Below, one piece after another: positions 24,184 to 35,100 of a stretch of DNA of 64,000 bases. The notes beneath the pieces are model-generated. The model was not told the origin of the DNA, made no database searches, and worked only from the letters and a program-made list of their open reading frames with translations. This stretch comes from Amborella trichopoda (lineage: Eukaryota; Streptophyta; Magnoliopsida; Amborellales; Amborellaceae): positions 4,316,194 to 4,380,193 of the forward strand of contig NW_006499617.1 of NCBI RefSeq assembly GCF_000471905.2, written 5' to 3'. A program made the position numbers and the translations under genes. Position 1 is the stretch's first letter. The number at the start of each line of letters is the position of its first letter.

Positions 24184-24930
24184 GTGAAAGCACTCAGAAG
24201 TCGCTCCGGCATTACAACACTTCGCTCCGGCAATACAACACCTCGCTCCGGCAGTACAACACATCTCTCTGCCAATCAATCTTCTGGAGCCACAGAGCAC
24301 TCCAGCAGTCCACATGCACGCTCTGGCAGTCCACATGCACGCTCCGACACTACATATTTTACGCTCCGGCAGTACAGTTTTTGGAGCCGCAGCACTCCGA
24401 TGGTCCACATGCACGCTCCAGCACTACATATTTTACACTCCGGCAGTACAACTTCTAGAGCCACAACGCTCTAGCAGTTAGTTTGCACGCTTCGGTGTTA
24501 TTGACGATGCACTCCGGCAATAGAGAAGCACGCTCCAGCAGTCAAGCAACTGGAGTCACAGTGCTCCGGCAGTCAGTTTATATCGCTTCGGCATTAAAAC
24601 AACGCAATCCGGCACTATAGAAATAGGCTATGGCAAACAAGCTTCTCGGCAAGAGCGCTCCAGTAGTTAGGTCATGCTCTCCGGCAGTGAGCAATTCGAT
24701 CCGGCAGTTTAGTACTTCGCTACGGCAAGACACTTTTGGAGCATATCTCTTCAGCGGTTTGGCAGCGCGCTCCAACATTATTTGATTGTGCCCCGACACC
24801 ATTTTAGATTGCGCTCCGGCACTACACCTTCTGGAGAAATGTTTGCGCTCCAGCAGTGGATATTGTGATCCAATAGTCAGTTCTAGGCAGTCCGACGGTA
24901 TTGTTCTTCGCTCCGGTAATAGGTAACTTG
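24184..24930 (-). repeat. Right subterminal repeats of MULE (CTCCGGCAGT units)
   Basis: Roughly 40 degenerate copies of CGCTCCGGCAGT or CACGCTCCAGCAG, at 15-25 bp spacing, with spacers such as TACAACAC, TTCTGGAGCC and CACATG. The spacing is irregular, so it resembles subterminal transposase-binding repeats more than a clean satellite. CCGGAGCG on the minus strand parallels the CGGCCCGAGC motif of the left side only loosely. Frames through it are Gly/Ala/Cys/Arg-rich by-products. Confidence 0.85.
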
Positions 24931-24961
24931 GGACCGCCAATTGAATTTTTATTGTACGGTA

Positions 24962-25098
24962 AGGGCATTTTGTCCAAAAAATTAAAACTTTTACTTTAGG
25001 GGGTTTTTACAAAGAAAGCTTATTGACAGAAAAAAAGTGTGAGAAAAAGTTTGGATGGGGGTAAGTTCAGTTAATAGTATATTTTGGGGGGGTTTTTG
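24962..25098 (-). repeat. Right terminal inverted repeat of MULE
   Basis: Inverted counterpart of 17096-17228, ending GGGGGGTTTTTG followed by AAATTTTTT. Confidence 0.85.
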
Positions 25099-25170
25099 AA
25101 ATTTTTTCAAAAAATATATATTAAAAAATAGATAATACAACCGGCTCTCGAGGATATGCAGAGATGTAGG

Positions 25171-25316
25171 TAGGAGTGGCAATGGTCGGGTCCAGGTGGA
25201 CCCAAATCCAAACTCAAAAGTATTTGGGTCCAAGTTTTGGATTCGTACCCAACCCGTCGGGTCCAAAAATTGGATCTATACCCATACCCATCAGGTCTCG
25301 GGTCCATTGCCACCAT
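25171..25316. mobile_element. Small hAT-like MITE, copy 1
   Basis: TAGGAGTGGCAATGG at the left end is the inverted partner of CCATTGCCACCATA at the right end. The interior is made of GGGTCC/GGACCC/TACCC phrases. About 146 bp. This is the common plant hAT-type short element ending in a variant of GGTGGCAATGG. Confidence 0.75.
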
Positions 25317-25540
25317 AGTTCTTTTTTTTTTTTTTTTAATACTATCATATACCCGTATTAGTCGCAACAAGGTCACAATCACTCGCAATTTGATTTCTAG
25401 CCGTCCAATTTGTCATTGAATAGCTAACAAGCTGTCTAATTTGTCATTTAGTAGCTAAAGATGACTACGAGTCTTATTGTACACGATCCTTAACACATAC
25501 AAATGAATAGGGCTCAAAGTATTTTATCACCAACAATTTA

Positions 25541-25714
25541 CAGGTACGGGTCGGGTCCAATCGGACCAGGACCCGGATCCAAACCTAAATAGTATTTGGG
25601 TCTAGGTTTTGGAGGCATACCCTACCCGCCGGCTCCAAATACTGGACTCATACTTGGATCCATGTTGGATATACCCGACGGGTCTGAGTCGGTCCGGTCC
25701 ATTTTCATCCCTAG
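25541..25714. mobile_element. Small hAT-like MITE, copy 2
   Basis: The interior closely follows copy 1: GGGTCGGGTCCAATCGGACC, then GGATCCAAACCTAAATAGTA and so on. The right end is CCATTTTCATCCCTAG. The left terminal TAGGGATG-type end is degraded. It lies about 220 bp to the right of copy 1 in the same orientation and about 470 bp before gene 2. Confidence 0.7.
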
Positions 25715-26144
25715 ATGTAGGGCTCTTAATTTTATGACGTACCTTATTTGAAAGGCAAATGGTCTTATGGGTATAAATTGTAAACAATCCCGATATGATT
25801 GAAGAGGCAGCGGGTGAACCCTCGGTTGTACCAAGTACGATACGCCACTTGTGTATAGTGTACTTCCAATAAACAACACCTAAATTCCTCCATTTCCGAT
25901 TTCCCGCTGATTTCCTGTCTAATTATACTGAAAAAATGGAACCATCATAGTGTTTCATACGACCTCAACTTTTCTCTTTCACTTGAGATGCCATGCCCAG
26001 TAAAACCCTAAACCTCCATGATAGTACCAGAGCAAAGCTTCCATTTGGAGTTCCAGGACGCTACGTTTCGTCAGTGGTACACATCATGAATGGAGGGTAG
26101 AATCGTCATTTTGCAAAGATTAGGGATGGCTTGGTCATTGGCCC

Positions 26145-26160
26145 TATAAATTAGGGTTTA
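26145..26160 (+). promoter_or_regulatory. TATA box and telo-box-like motif of gene 2
   Basis: TATAAATTA at 26145-26153 overlaps TTAGGGTTTA (a telo-box, AAACCCTAA in reverse). The ATG at 26182 follows 28 bases later. If the TATA box is used, the 5' UTR is only a few bases long, so an upstream TSS is also possible. Confidence 0.55.
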
Positions 26161-26181
26161 AGGCTCTGGTTCGGTTAAACC

Positions 26182-29100
26182 ATGATTGCACTGAGGACCT
26201 GGAGCAAGCTATTAGTGAAACCAGCGTCCTTTGCTCCCATGGCTGCTTCTCTTAACAAACTGCCATATTCTGTGGCTTCTGGTTTTTCTAAGAAACGGGT
26301 AGGCACCCATAATGGAAGTTTTCACTGTGATGAAGCCCTTGGCTGCTTCATGATTCGCCTCACAGATAAATTTGCAGATGCTGAAGTTGTTAGGTCCAGA
26401 GATCATCAGGTACTTGCTTCTCTGTAAAACATGAGCCTTTTTTTCTCTTGATTTTTTGAAATATTTATTACTATTTTTAATCACGTATCTTGAAATGCGA
26501 GTAATGGAAGAGTTGCCTGTTCTGTTTTTCTATTATTTATTTTTGTCTATGGAATGTCCTTTTTATATGAAATTGAGGAGTATTAGTTTTTATCTTTTGG
26601 AGTAATGAGGTTAGGAATTAGTATCTTGCAATGTTTTGTGTTTTTTATGTGCTTTTTCTAGATTAGTTACTGTATGGAGTTTATTTTTCCATATCTGATA
26701 TTTTTGTTGAGTTCTTAAGAGTTTTATTGTTTTCTTCCTGCGGCTTTTAGCTGATCAAATAAAAATTAGCTACAATTTAAAAGCACGGATTAAAAACTAG
26801 GCTTAGTCTCAGGGCTCGGTCCTGCAACTCCTGCCCAAGCTGAGTTACTCTGCGAGTCTGAGTCGGCCCGTCCGACTTTGTTAAAAATAAAGAAAAATAG
26901 CAAAAAGGAAAGCATGCTATACACAACATTGAAAGTCCAAAATGAGTTGTAGCTGGGAACATTTAAGAAAAATCCTGAAAAGGGAAAACATAAGATTAGG
27001 GTGTATGTTAAGAAAAACTCACAAATCATCATGAAAAACATCAAAATGGCATAAAATATTTATCCATTAATTCTACAAAAAATAAAATATAATTTTTACG
27101 ATTTCTTATTTTACCCGAGTGCTCAGCTCAGCAAGGGGTTGAGTCCGAGTGGACTGGTCTGAGTTTTTCAAACATTGTTTGAAACAGATGATGGGCGTTT
27201 TAAAAAATTGCCCATATTTGAGTAATAGTGTAATTGGGTTTTTTTAGAGCATAAAATGTGTGAAATTTACAGGTTTTTAATATGTATTTCCTTTCTTATT
27301 GTACCCTCATCTCTGATGAATTAAATCCTTTGAGTCACTTAGAATGTTCTTAGGCTATTCTTTTTGCAAACATTGAAAGGCATTTTTGTGCCAGTCCTCA
27401 TATAAGTTTTAGAGCTTGCATTCTATGTAGTATACCTTGATATTGATGCTTGATGCGGCCATATGCGTTGGGGGTGCCGATGTGGCAATGCGGTCTGGAT
27501 GTGGGTGCATCGCTGCGATGCGGTCAATAAATATAAAAAATTCTCAAAAATCTAAAAAAATAGGTTAATGCATAGGAAAAAATATGGAGGTGATATATGT
27601 GATAGTAGGTATTTAGTTTATTCATTAACTCCAAAAGTGTCAGTTGTCGGAGACGGAGATTCTGTATCCACTGTCTGATAGAAACTAGCTTCATAAAACA
27701 TTCAACAACCAGCAACCATAAGCGTAAATCTGCAATCACAAACTACTACAAAGTAAAAGTCTATGAAGATTAAAGACTTTAAAAGTCAACCTCAGGAAGA
27801 GTTAATACAAATTATACAATCATAATCATTTCTCAAGTCTTGAGAGTGAGATTCTAACTTTCAATTTTGCAAATCCTAATTAGAGAAGTTATCTTGAAGC
27901 AAGTATCGATTTCTTCACGATCCTTGAAACCCTCGATTTGTTGTCACAAGTTCGTCTAAACTTCCTCAAAGAACACCCAAAAGATACAAATCAACAACCA
28001 ATGCACAAATCGAAGAACTTCACAAAAAAAAATTTCTGTCAAATTTTTTTTTTTTGATTCAATCGATCCAAGAAAAGCCACAGATGTGGCTGAAAAATGA
28101 TGTTTGGGGGGTTTAATACCCCCAAACCCTTTCCCCCCATTTACAGGGGTCAAAAAGACCTTAATACCCCTACATGAGGGGTTCATTTTCGAAAAACATG
28201 GTGGACTGCATATGCGGAATGATGCACCCTATGCGGGATGCATCGCATATCGTACACATCTCTCCAAACTGCATATGGGGCCATCTGTGATGCGTTGGGC
28301 AGCATAACGGCTGATGCGGCCGCCTTTTAAAACACTGTTTTTTCAAACATTGTTTGAAACAGATGATGGGCGTTTTGAAAAATTACCCATATCTGAGTAA
28401 TAGTGTAACTAGGTTTTTTTAGAGCATAAAATGTGTGAAATTTGCAGGTTTTCAATATGTATTTCCTTTCTTAATACCCTCTATGAATTGTTTGTTACTC
28501 ATCTCTGTTGAATTAAATCCTTTGAGTCACTTAGAATGTTCTTAGGGTATTCTTTTTGCAAACATTGAAAGGCATTTTTGCGCCAGTCCTCATCTAAGGT
28601 TTAGAGCTTGAATTGTATACAGTACACCTTGATATTGATGCTTGATTGAACGACTTTGCTCTGTGTGAACTCAAACACCTATATAGACTTATTGATAGCT
28701 TTCTTGCTTGTTCACTATTGTCTCTAAGCAGCCTTACTTAGGATTCATTGCCTCCGGTCATATGCCTCATGGGTATTTGGCTCATTGTCACCTTATGTCT
28801 ATCCTTTCTTTAACCATATTTTGGTTTGTAGAAATGGATGGGTTGAGTTAATATACTAGAAAAAGATGGAAAAAACACTCTTTTAAGAACACTTTTCTTT
28901 GCTACAATATGTTCACGAAATTCAATGTGGTACTGTTGTTGTTGTTTTTAATCTCCCATGATAATCCGTTGAAAGTTGTTTGTTTGGTGGGTCTTCCAAC
29001 TCTTCAATCTTTTTTTCTTCAAAGAGTGTCTGTAATATTTCTTCATATTTGATAGGTGTTGGATGCACTGGATGTTGTTCTTGATGTTGGGGGTGTGTAT

Positions 29101-32100
29101 GATCCCAGCCGAGATCGTTACGATCATCATCAGAAAGGTTTCAATGAAGTTCTTGGCCATGGGTTTACCACCAAACTCAGTAGCGCTGGGCTCGTCTACA
29201 AGGTTGATTTGCACTTCTAACTAATTTTGGTAATATGGTTAAAATGATTGCCTGTTCCTTGATATATGTAATTGCACAAGATATAAAAAAAGGCAAAGAA
29301 AAATGATTGCACATAACGCATAACAACCTCAGACTGCTCTGTTTGAGAAATTGAAATGCTGATTAGTTGGACTCTAAGGTCTTATATGATACAGATTGAG
29401 ATCATGGTTTAGAATGTCCTCACCCATCAATATAACATAGAACTTTGTGTCTCAAGCTGTCCTCTTAAATCCCAAGGTGCAAATACACTACTCTTCGTGC
29501 CATGACGTTGGCACCCTTGTCCTTCTTTGTGTGATTCTAATCACAAAACTAGCCTTATAAACAATGTTCCAAAAAGCGGACCGCCCAGCTCTTGGGCGGC
29601 CGCCTAGGCGGATCTGGGGGCTTGGGCGCATCGCCCAGGCCTAGGCACCCTAAAAAAGCAGTGGTCCTTGGGCGCCCAGGAAACCGCTGAGCGGCCACCT
29701 AGGGACTGCGTCCCACCTAGAGGCAAAAAACGGTTTCGTGAGGGGCATTTTTAGTCCTTTTTTTTAATACTAAAGGGTCAAAAATGGGGGTTTTAGGTCC
29801 ATTTGAAACCTAAAACTTATTGGAGCCCATTTTAGAGAGAGAAAGCCCCCAAAAAACTAGTTTTTTGGTGATTTTTTAGGATCGAAGGGTTTCTTAAAGT
29901 TATGAGAAATTGATCAAAACATCACCCATTGATATTAGATTTAATTTTGGATGTTTTATAAATCTATTAGGGGGGTTTTAGAAGATTGTGAGTCCTTAGA
30001 AGCATCTCTCAGGTGGAAGAGATTGAGCAATCAAATTCAAAGTAAGTGATTATTTTTATTACTTGTATAAATTGCATTATTTTAAGATGTCTTCTTCGGG
30101 ATCTAATAGGAGTGGTGATCCCGGTTGGAAATATGGCTACAACTCAGATCCTAATGTTTGTGAGAAGGATACAAAAGGGGGCATAACCCGGTTCAAGAAA
30201 ATCTTGCCGGTATCAGGGGGGATGTTGCCCCATGTAAAAAAACTTCTGATGCTGTTGAAGGGGAAATAGCCAATTTTTTGAATGTGGTAAAAATGAAAAA
30301 AGATGTGAGATTTGGCTCCATAGCAAAGATTAGGTCTGGGGTTCGGGTTAATTATGATGATGATGATAGTGATGAGGATGGGATTGGGGAGGGATATCAA
30401 GAGGTAGAAGTAGAGCAATCCATTATTAGGGGAAAGGGAAAGGGAGTTGTAATTGCTTCTGGTTCTGATTTTGGGAGTAAGAAGCCTCGGGTTAGAGGCC
30501 CTATGGATAGTTTTTTGTCTCGGCCTGACCTTGAAGTTGCAGTAGAGAAAACAAAGAAGCAAACCACCATTGAAAATAGAATGAAGAAGGAATAGAGAGA
30601 TATAGAACTGCTTATTATCATGTTACATTGTTTTATGAGGCGGTCATTTCTTTCAATGTCGCTTGCTTAAGCAGTTTCTATGCCGCGGTAGAGGCAATTG
30701 GCCAAATTGGGTCTGGGATGAAACCCCCAACCCATATGAGCTTTTAGAGCCTCCTTTGAAAAAGGCGGTGAGTGTCACGAAGGAAGCTGTAGAAGTTAAG
30801 AAGGATGCATGGGCTCAGTATGAGGTTTCTAGTATGACTGATGCTTGAAGTGATAGGAAGAAAAGAAGTCAGATGAATTTGCTTGTGAATTATCATTTAG
30901 GGATTGTTTTTTTGAGGTCTATTAATGCCTCTAATCATATCCATGATGCCGCATGCCCATTACATATTCCAAGTTTTAGAGAAGGGAATCAAGGAGGTTG
31001 GGGAGCATCATGTTGTATAGGTTGTCACAGAAAATGTTGCTGCGAATGTTGCTGCAGCTAATTTATTGCGCATAGCTTATCCTAGATTCTTTTGGACACC
31101 ATGTGTAGCACATTGTATAGACTTTATGCTTGAGGCTCTTGGCGGTTTAACCGAGATATCAGGTGCAGTGAAGAAGGCAAAGTCAGTTACAAATGTCATT
31201 TATGGCTACCATCTCACCCTCAGCATGATGTGTAGATTTACAAAGAAGAAAGAGATTGTGAGGCCTGAGGACACGAGATTTGCGACCTGGTTCTTATGCG
31301 TAGACAACATATATTCGAGGAGAGTGTAGTTGAGGCAGATATTTACCTCGGATGATTGGAGAGCATGCAAGTGGTCCAAGGATCAGGTTGGGAAGAAGGT
31401 GAGAGATATTATCCTTTCTAAATCTTTTTGGGGAGGGGTGAAGGGCGCTCTTAAAGTATTTTTTCCTCTTGTCAAAGTCCTTTGCATGGTTGATAGCTAT
31501 AAGCCTTCTATGGGCTATATATATGAGGCTATGGAGAAATGCAAAAGAGAGATAGCCCAAAATTTTGATAATAATTGAGAATTGCTACAAGCCTATTTGG
31601 GAGATTATTGATGAGAAGTGGGATAGGCAGCTACATCAGCCATTGCATGCAACTGGTTATTATTTGAATTCAACTTTTTTTTATGTTGACAAGGATATAC
31701 ACACAAATGACTGGATTTAATAAGTGTGTAGATGTGCTTGATATCGAGGATATTATATGCGCTGATGNNNNNNNNNNNNNNNNNNNNTGGCGAATGAGGC
31801 AAATGACCAAAATTGATCTAGGTAGTAATAATATTCTTAGGTTCATTAAGTTCAAGTAATCAAGTTTCATTTTTATAATTCTATTGTTTATTTATGATTT
31901 TATTCTATATCTTTGCAGCCAATTGGTGGAGCCGACATGGTGGTAGTTCTCGAAATTTACAAAAGTTGGCCATTCGGATCTTAAACCTAACCACTTTCTC
32001 ATCCGGTTGTGAGCGCAACTGGAGTATTTTTGAAAGGGTAAGGCCATAAGGGTAATTTGTATAATTGCATTAATAATACATGAACCATAGATTTTAATTA

Positions 32101-35100
32101 GTTTCATTTGATTTTGTTAGATTCATACAAAGAGAAGGAACAGACTTGAATAAAAGAGACTCAGTGACCTAGTTTATGTCAAGTATAATCGATTCTTGAA
32201 GGACATGCTTGCTAAGAGAGATAAGAGCAAATCAAAAAATATGGACAATGCTATGGAGTGGTTAGTTGATGATGATGAGGTCGAGGGGCATGAATGATTG
32301 ACATGGGACATGATCATGGATGCTTCAGGGACATCAACTGACCCTCCTAGGGCCACTAGATCTTCTGCACAAAGAATGAGGGTGGAGGAGGAAGAAGAGG
32401 CAGATTCAGCAAAGACAGAGGAGGACAACCAATATGTTGGGGAGGGTGACGACTCCGATGAATATGATGCCAATGCAGCTGACGCTAATTTTTCTGATGA
32501 TGAATGTTGAATAATTATTAAACTTTGAACTTTGATTGAACTATGAATGCTAAATTTTAAGTTTTAATTGGATATGGATTATGGACCGACTTATGGTTAT
32601 GCTTAAGGAGTGTGTACTAATGTGTATTATACTTTTAATTCTGATGTGCCTTAAATACCTAATTCTTATGTTTTATACAATATATAATTGTAGAATCCTT
32701 TTTGGATTCAACTGGGCCGCCCAGGTTCTTGGCCCCCCCGCTTGGGTGCCCGCCTAGGCGTTGGGCGGCCTGGACACCCCAGGCCACCTAGGAACCGCCT
32801 AGCACTTTTTGAAACTATGCTTATAAATTATTATATTGTGGAGTCATCTACACTTCAGATCAGAGGCGATTCCATTCTAATCCTTGTTATACTTCTCTAC
32901 CATTGCTCTGAATTTTGAGAGTGAGTGTGAGAATATAGGGGAAAAGAGAGGTTTCCACTATTATTTGTCTATGAATCACATAAGGATCTTCACAGTGGGA
33001 ATAGGTATTGCACCTTGACACAAGTTTCTAACAACAAAGCTTGGAAGATCTCCATTTTCCTCCATCTTCATACTGTCCTCTTGATGCTTTACATGGTACT
33101 CTCATCCTCTTTATTGTCTCTGAAAGATATGTTATTCCCATCCAAGTCAAAAGAGGATGGATATACCTCAGAAAATGGACAAACAGTTTCCATTAAACAC
33201 CCAATCCAGACACTGTCCCCATCAAAATTCAAAACCATATGTAGATAAAGTTATTGGTCTTCAAGGAATTTCTTTTTCTGTGATAAGCCCTCTTATTACT
33301 GTTTATTAATATTGATGTTTTGTCATTTCTATCTCATATAAATTGGTTTTCATGTATCTCATATGTTCCTTCCCCAGCATTATGGAATGGAGATTATTGC
33401 AAAGGAGCTTCAGCTGGAGGAGGGACACCCTGATGTACAACGGCTGTTTTTGGCTATATATAAAAGCTTTATGGAGGTAGCTAGTTCTTTTCTTTTCTAA
33501 ATTTTGTGAAGGTAACTGATTTATGATAGTTGATACTTTAGTCAAATGGTGTTATACCTCTAGAGTAATTTTTTTTTAAAAACAAAAATGGGAAAGTATG
33601 TGTTTTAAGCATTGGTTATTATAAAGAAAGGGGCTTGGAGAGCTGTGTAATTTACTGTACTCCTCATCCTTGATTTCAGTTTCTTTTATGTTGAAAATAA
33701 AATGAACTAAAGATCCGAGGGGGCTATATATTATTTATCGGATAATCAGTACACTTCCTATGCATTAAGTTGCTGGATGCAGCTGGAAAGGATTTATAAT
33801 GGTGATCATTCTACTGTACTCTGCTGGCCTTCTTGATGACCCACTGTTACAAGTTTATGGAGATGCTGTGCTTGTTAATACCATGCCATAGAGCAGAACA
33901 CCTTTGTTCTGTGCATTATGCGTACGGTTGTAGTTAGAAGAGTCGGAGGCACTATAGGTTAATTAGCATGCAGTTGGGAGGGGAAGGTGGATGATAAGAA
34001 AGTTACTCATGGGAGAGATGGATTTGGCAAGTTTCTAGTTGTAGGATATTGTTGATTTGGTAATTACAACTTCATGCTATATTGATGTCTGTTTTTTGGA
34101 GAAAAAGATTTTATTTATGTTACAATGCTGTTCTTGAATGCTAGCTAGAGATCGTAAATAAAGTTTGGAGGCAATGATTTGTTGATGATCTGATGAAGTT
34201 ATTGGACTTCACTAGAGAAATGTTGACCAATAGCCTGGAAGGGAATTCTTTTAATTTTTCTCTTGGAGGTGCAAAGGGAAAAATGGGTGGGATGGAATCA
34301 AATATCAATCTTCGTGGCATGTTTTGGAGTCAACTCCCTTACTGTCATGCATGCAACTTCAAGAAACATGCACGGAAGATATGTCCATTATCTTGTCCTG
34401 TCGAGATATAAATTGTCTTGAATCAACCTCACGATTTTGACTCTTGTTGTGCAAGTGCCTTCCATACAAAATTATGACCTATAGTGAAAGACTGATCTTT
34501 TGATTTATGATCATTCCCTTCCATTTTCCTTGGACAAATATGTTGATTTAATCAAAACTTATCTCTAAGTCAAGGAAGCCGAATAAATTTAGATAAAATC
34601 AATGAGATGATTGCAGAGCGGTTGGAGAACCAAGTGTATACGGAACTAATAATGAATGTTTTGATAAACCTAGCCAAGTAGAACGTGCTCATCATGACCT
34701 AGGTACCGGGATTGCGATGGAATTAATCTGGGATCAGGATTGGGTAGCGGGATCGTGACAAATAGGAAGCACCCTATGGTAGGGATCACAGTCTATGCAT
34801 CCCGAAATCTGGGGATCTTGATCCCAAGTGCAGGAGCTCGATGTAAACTTAATCCGGATCGACTGGTGTATTATACATGATCGAACTCCACTTGGTTAAA
34901 ATCAAGGCCCTTGAGAGCACTACTACACTATGCTACACTGCTTTACAATATTATGCTGCTATGCTGACAATACTTTGCCATATACTATATTGTATTACTA
35001 TACTATATGCTATTGTATTTAAATTTGTTATATGCAAGTGTAAAATGAGCTGACCCTAATAGTTCAAAAAGCTACTGATGTTGGCGATCACGAAGGTACA

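Larger units (their letters stand above)
17096..25098 (+). mobile_element. Decayed 8-kb Mutator-like element with plant mobile domain gene
   Basis: Imperfect terminal inverted repeats of about 130-140 bp bound the element. The left begins CAAAAACCCTTATAG and the right, read in reverse, begins CAAAAACCCCCCCAAAATAT. Both continue through CAACTTACCCC/GAACTTACCCC to CAAAATACCC/CAAAATGCCC. Inside, all on the plus strand, are a MuDR/MULE transposase relic (19069-21229) and a plant-mobile-domain relic (21739-23676). GC-rich subterminal tandem repeats lie at both sides. A 9-bp AAATTTTTT sits directly outside the right end and a similar A3T11 run outside the left, so a target duplication is possible but cannot be proved in homopolymer. 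Stops and frameshifts in both genes make it non-autonomous now. Confidence 0.88.
26410..29055 (+). other. Intron 1 of gene 2, with internal duplication
   Basis: 2.6 kb. It contains a GAGTC/CTGAG-rich MITE-like segment (about 26790-27180), two 290-310 bp direct copies (27164-27454, 28337-28646) and the GC-rich insert between them. The rest is T-rich intron sequence. Confidence 0.7.
29562..32819 (+). mobile_element. hAT transposon inside intron 2 of gene 2
   Basis: A 3258-bp element bounded by perfect 8-bp CTTATAAA duplications. Terminal inverted repeats are CAATGTTCCAAAAAG and, in reverse from the right, CATAGTTTCAAAAAG (12 of 15 match). Beneath each end lies a GC-rich arm of GGGCGGCC, CCTAGGCGG and GCCCAGG phrases able to fold (29578-29710 and 32712-32805). 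Between them is a broken hAT transposase in plus orientation. It lies wholly within the intron between exons 2 and 3 of the MYG1-type gene, in the same orientation as the gene. Confidence 0.95.

Noticed and set aside
24084..24474. Cys/Gly/Arg-rich frames on both strands
   Set aside because: Reading through CTCCGGCAGT repeats keeps frames open by composition; there are no domains.
24184..24930. CRISPR array
   Set aside because: Spacing is irregular, repeats are degenerate and the spacers themselves are repeated; this is eukaryotic DNA.
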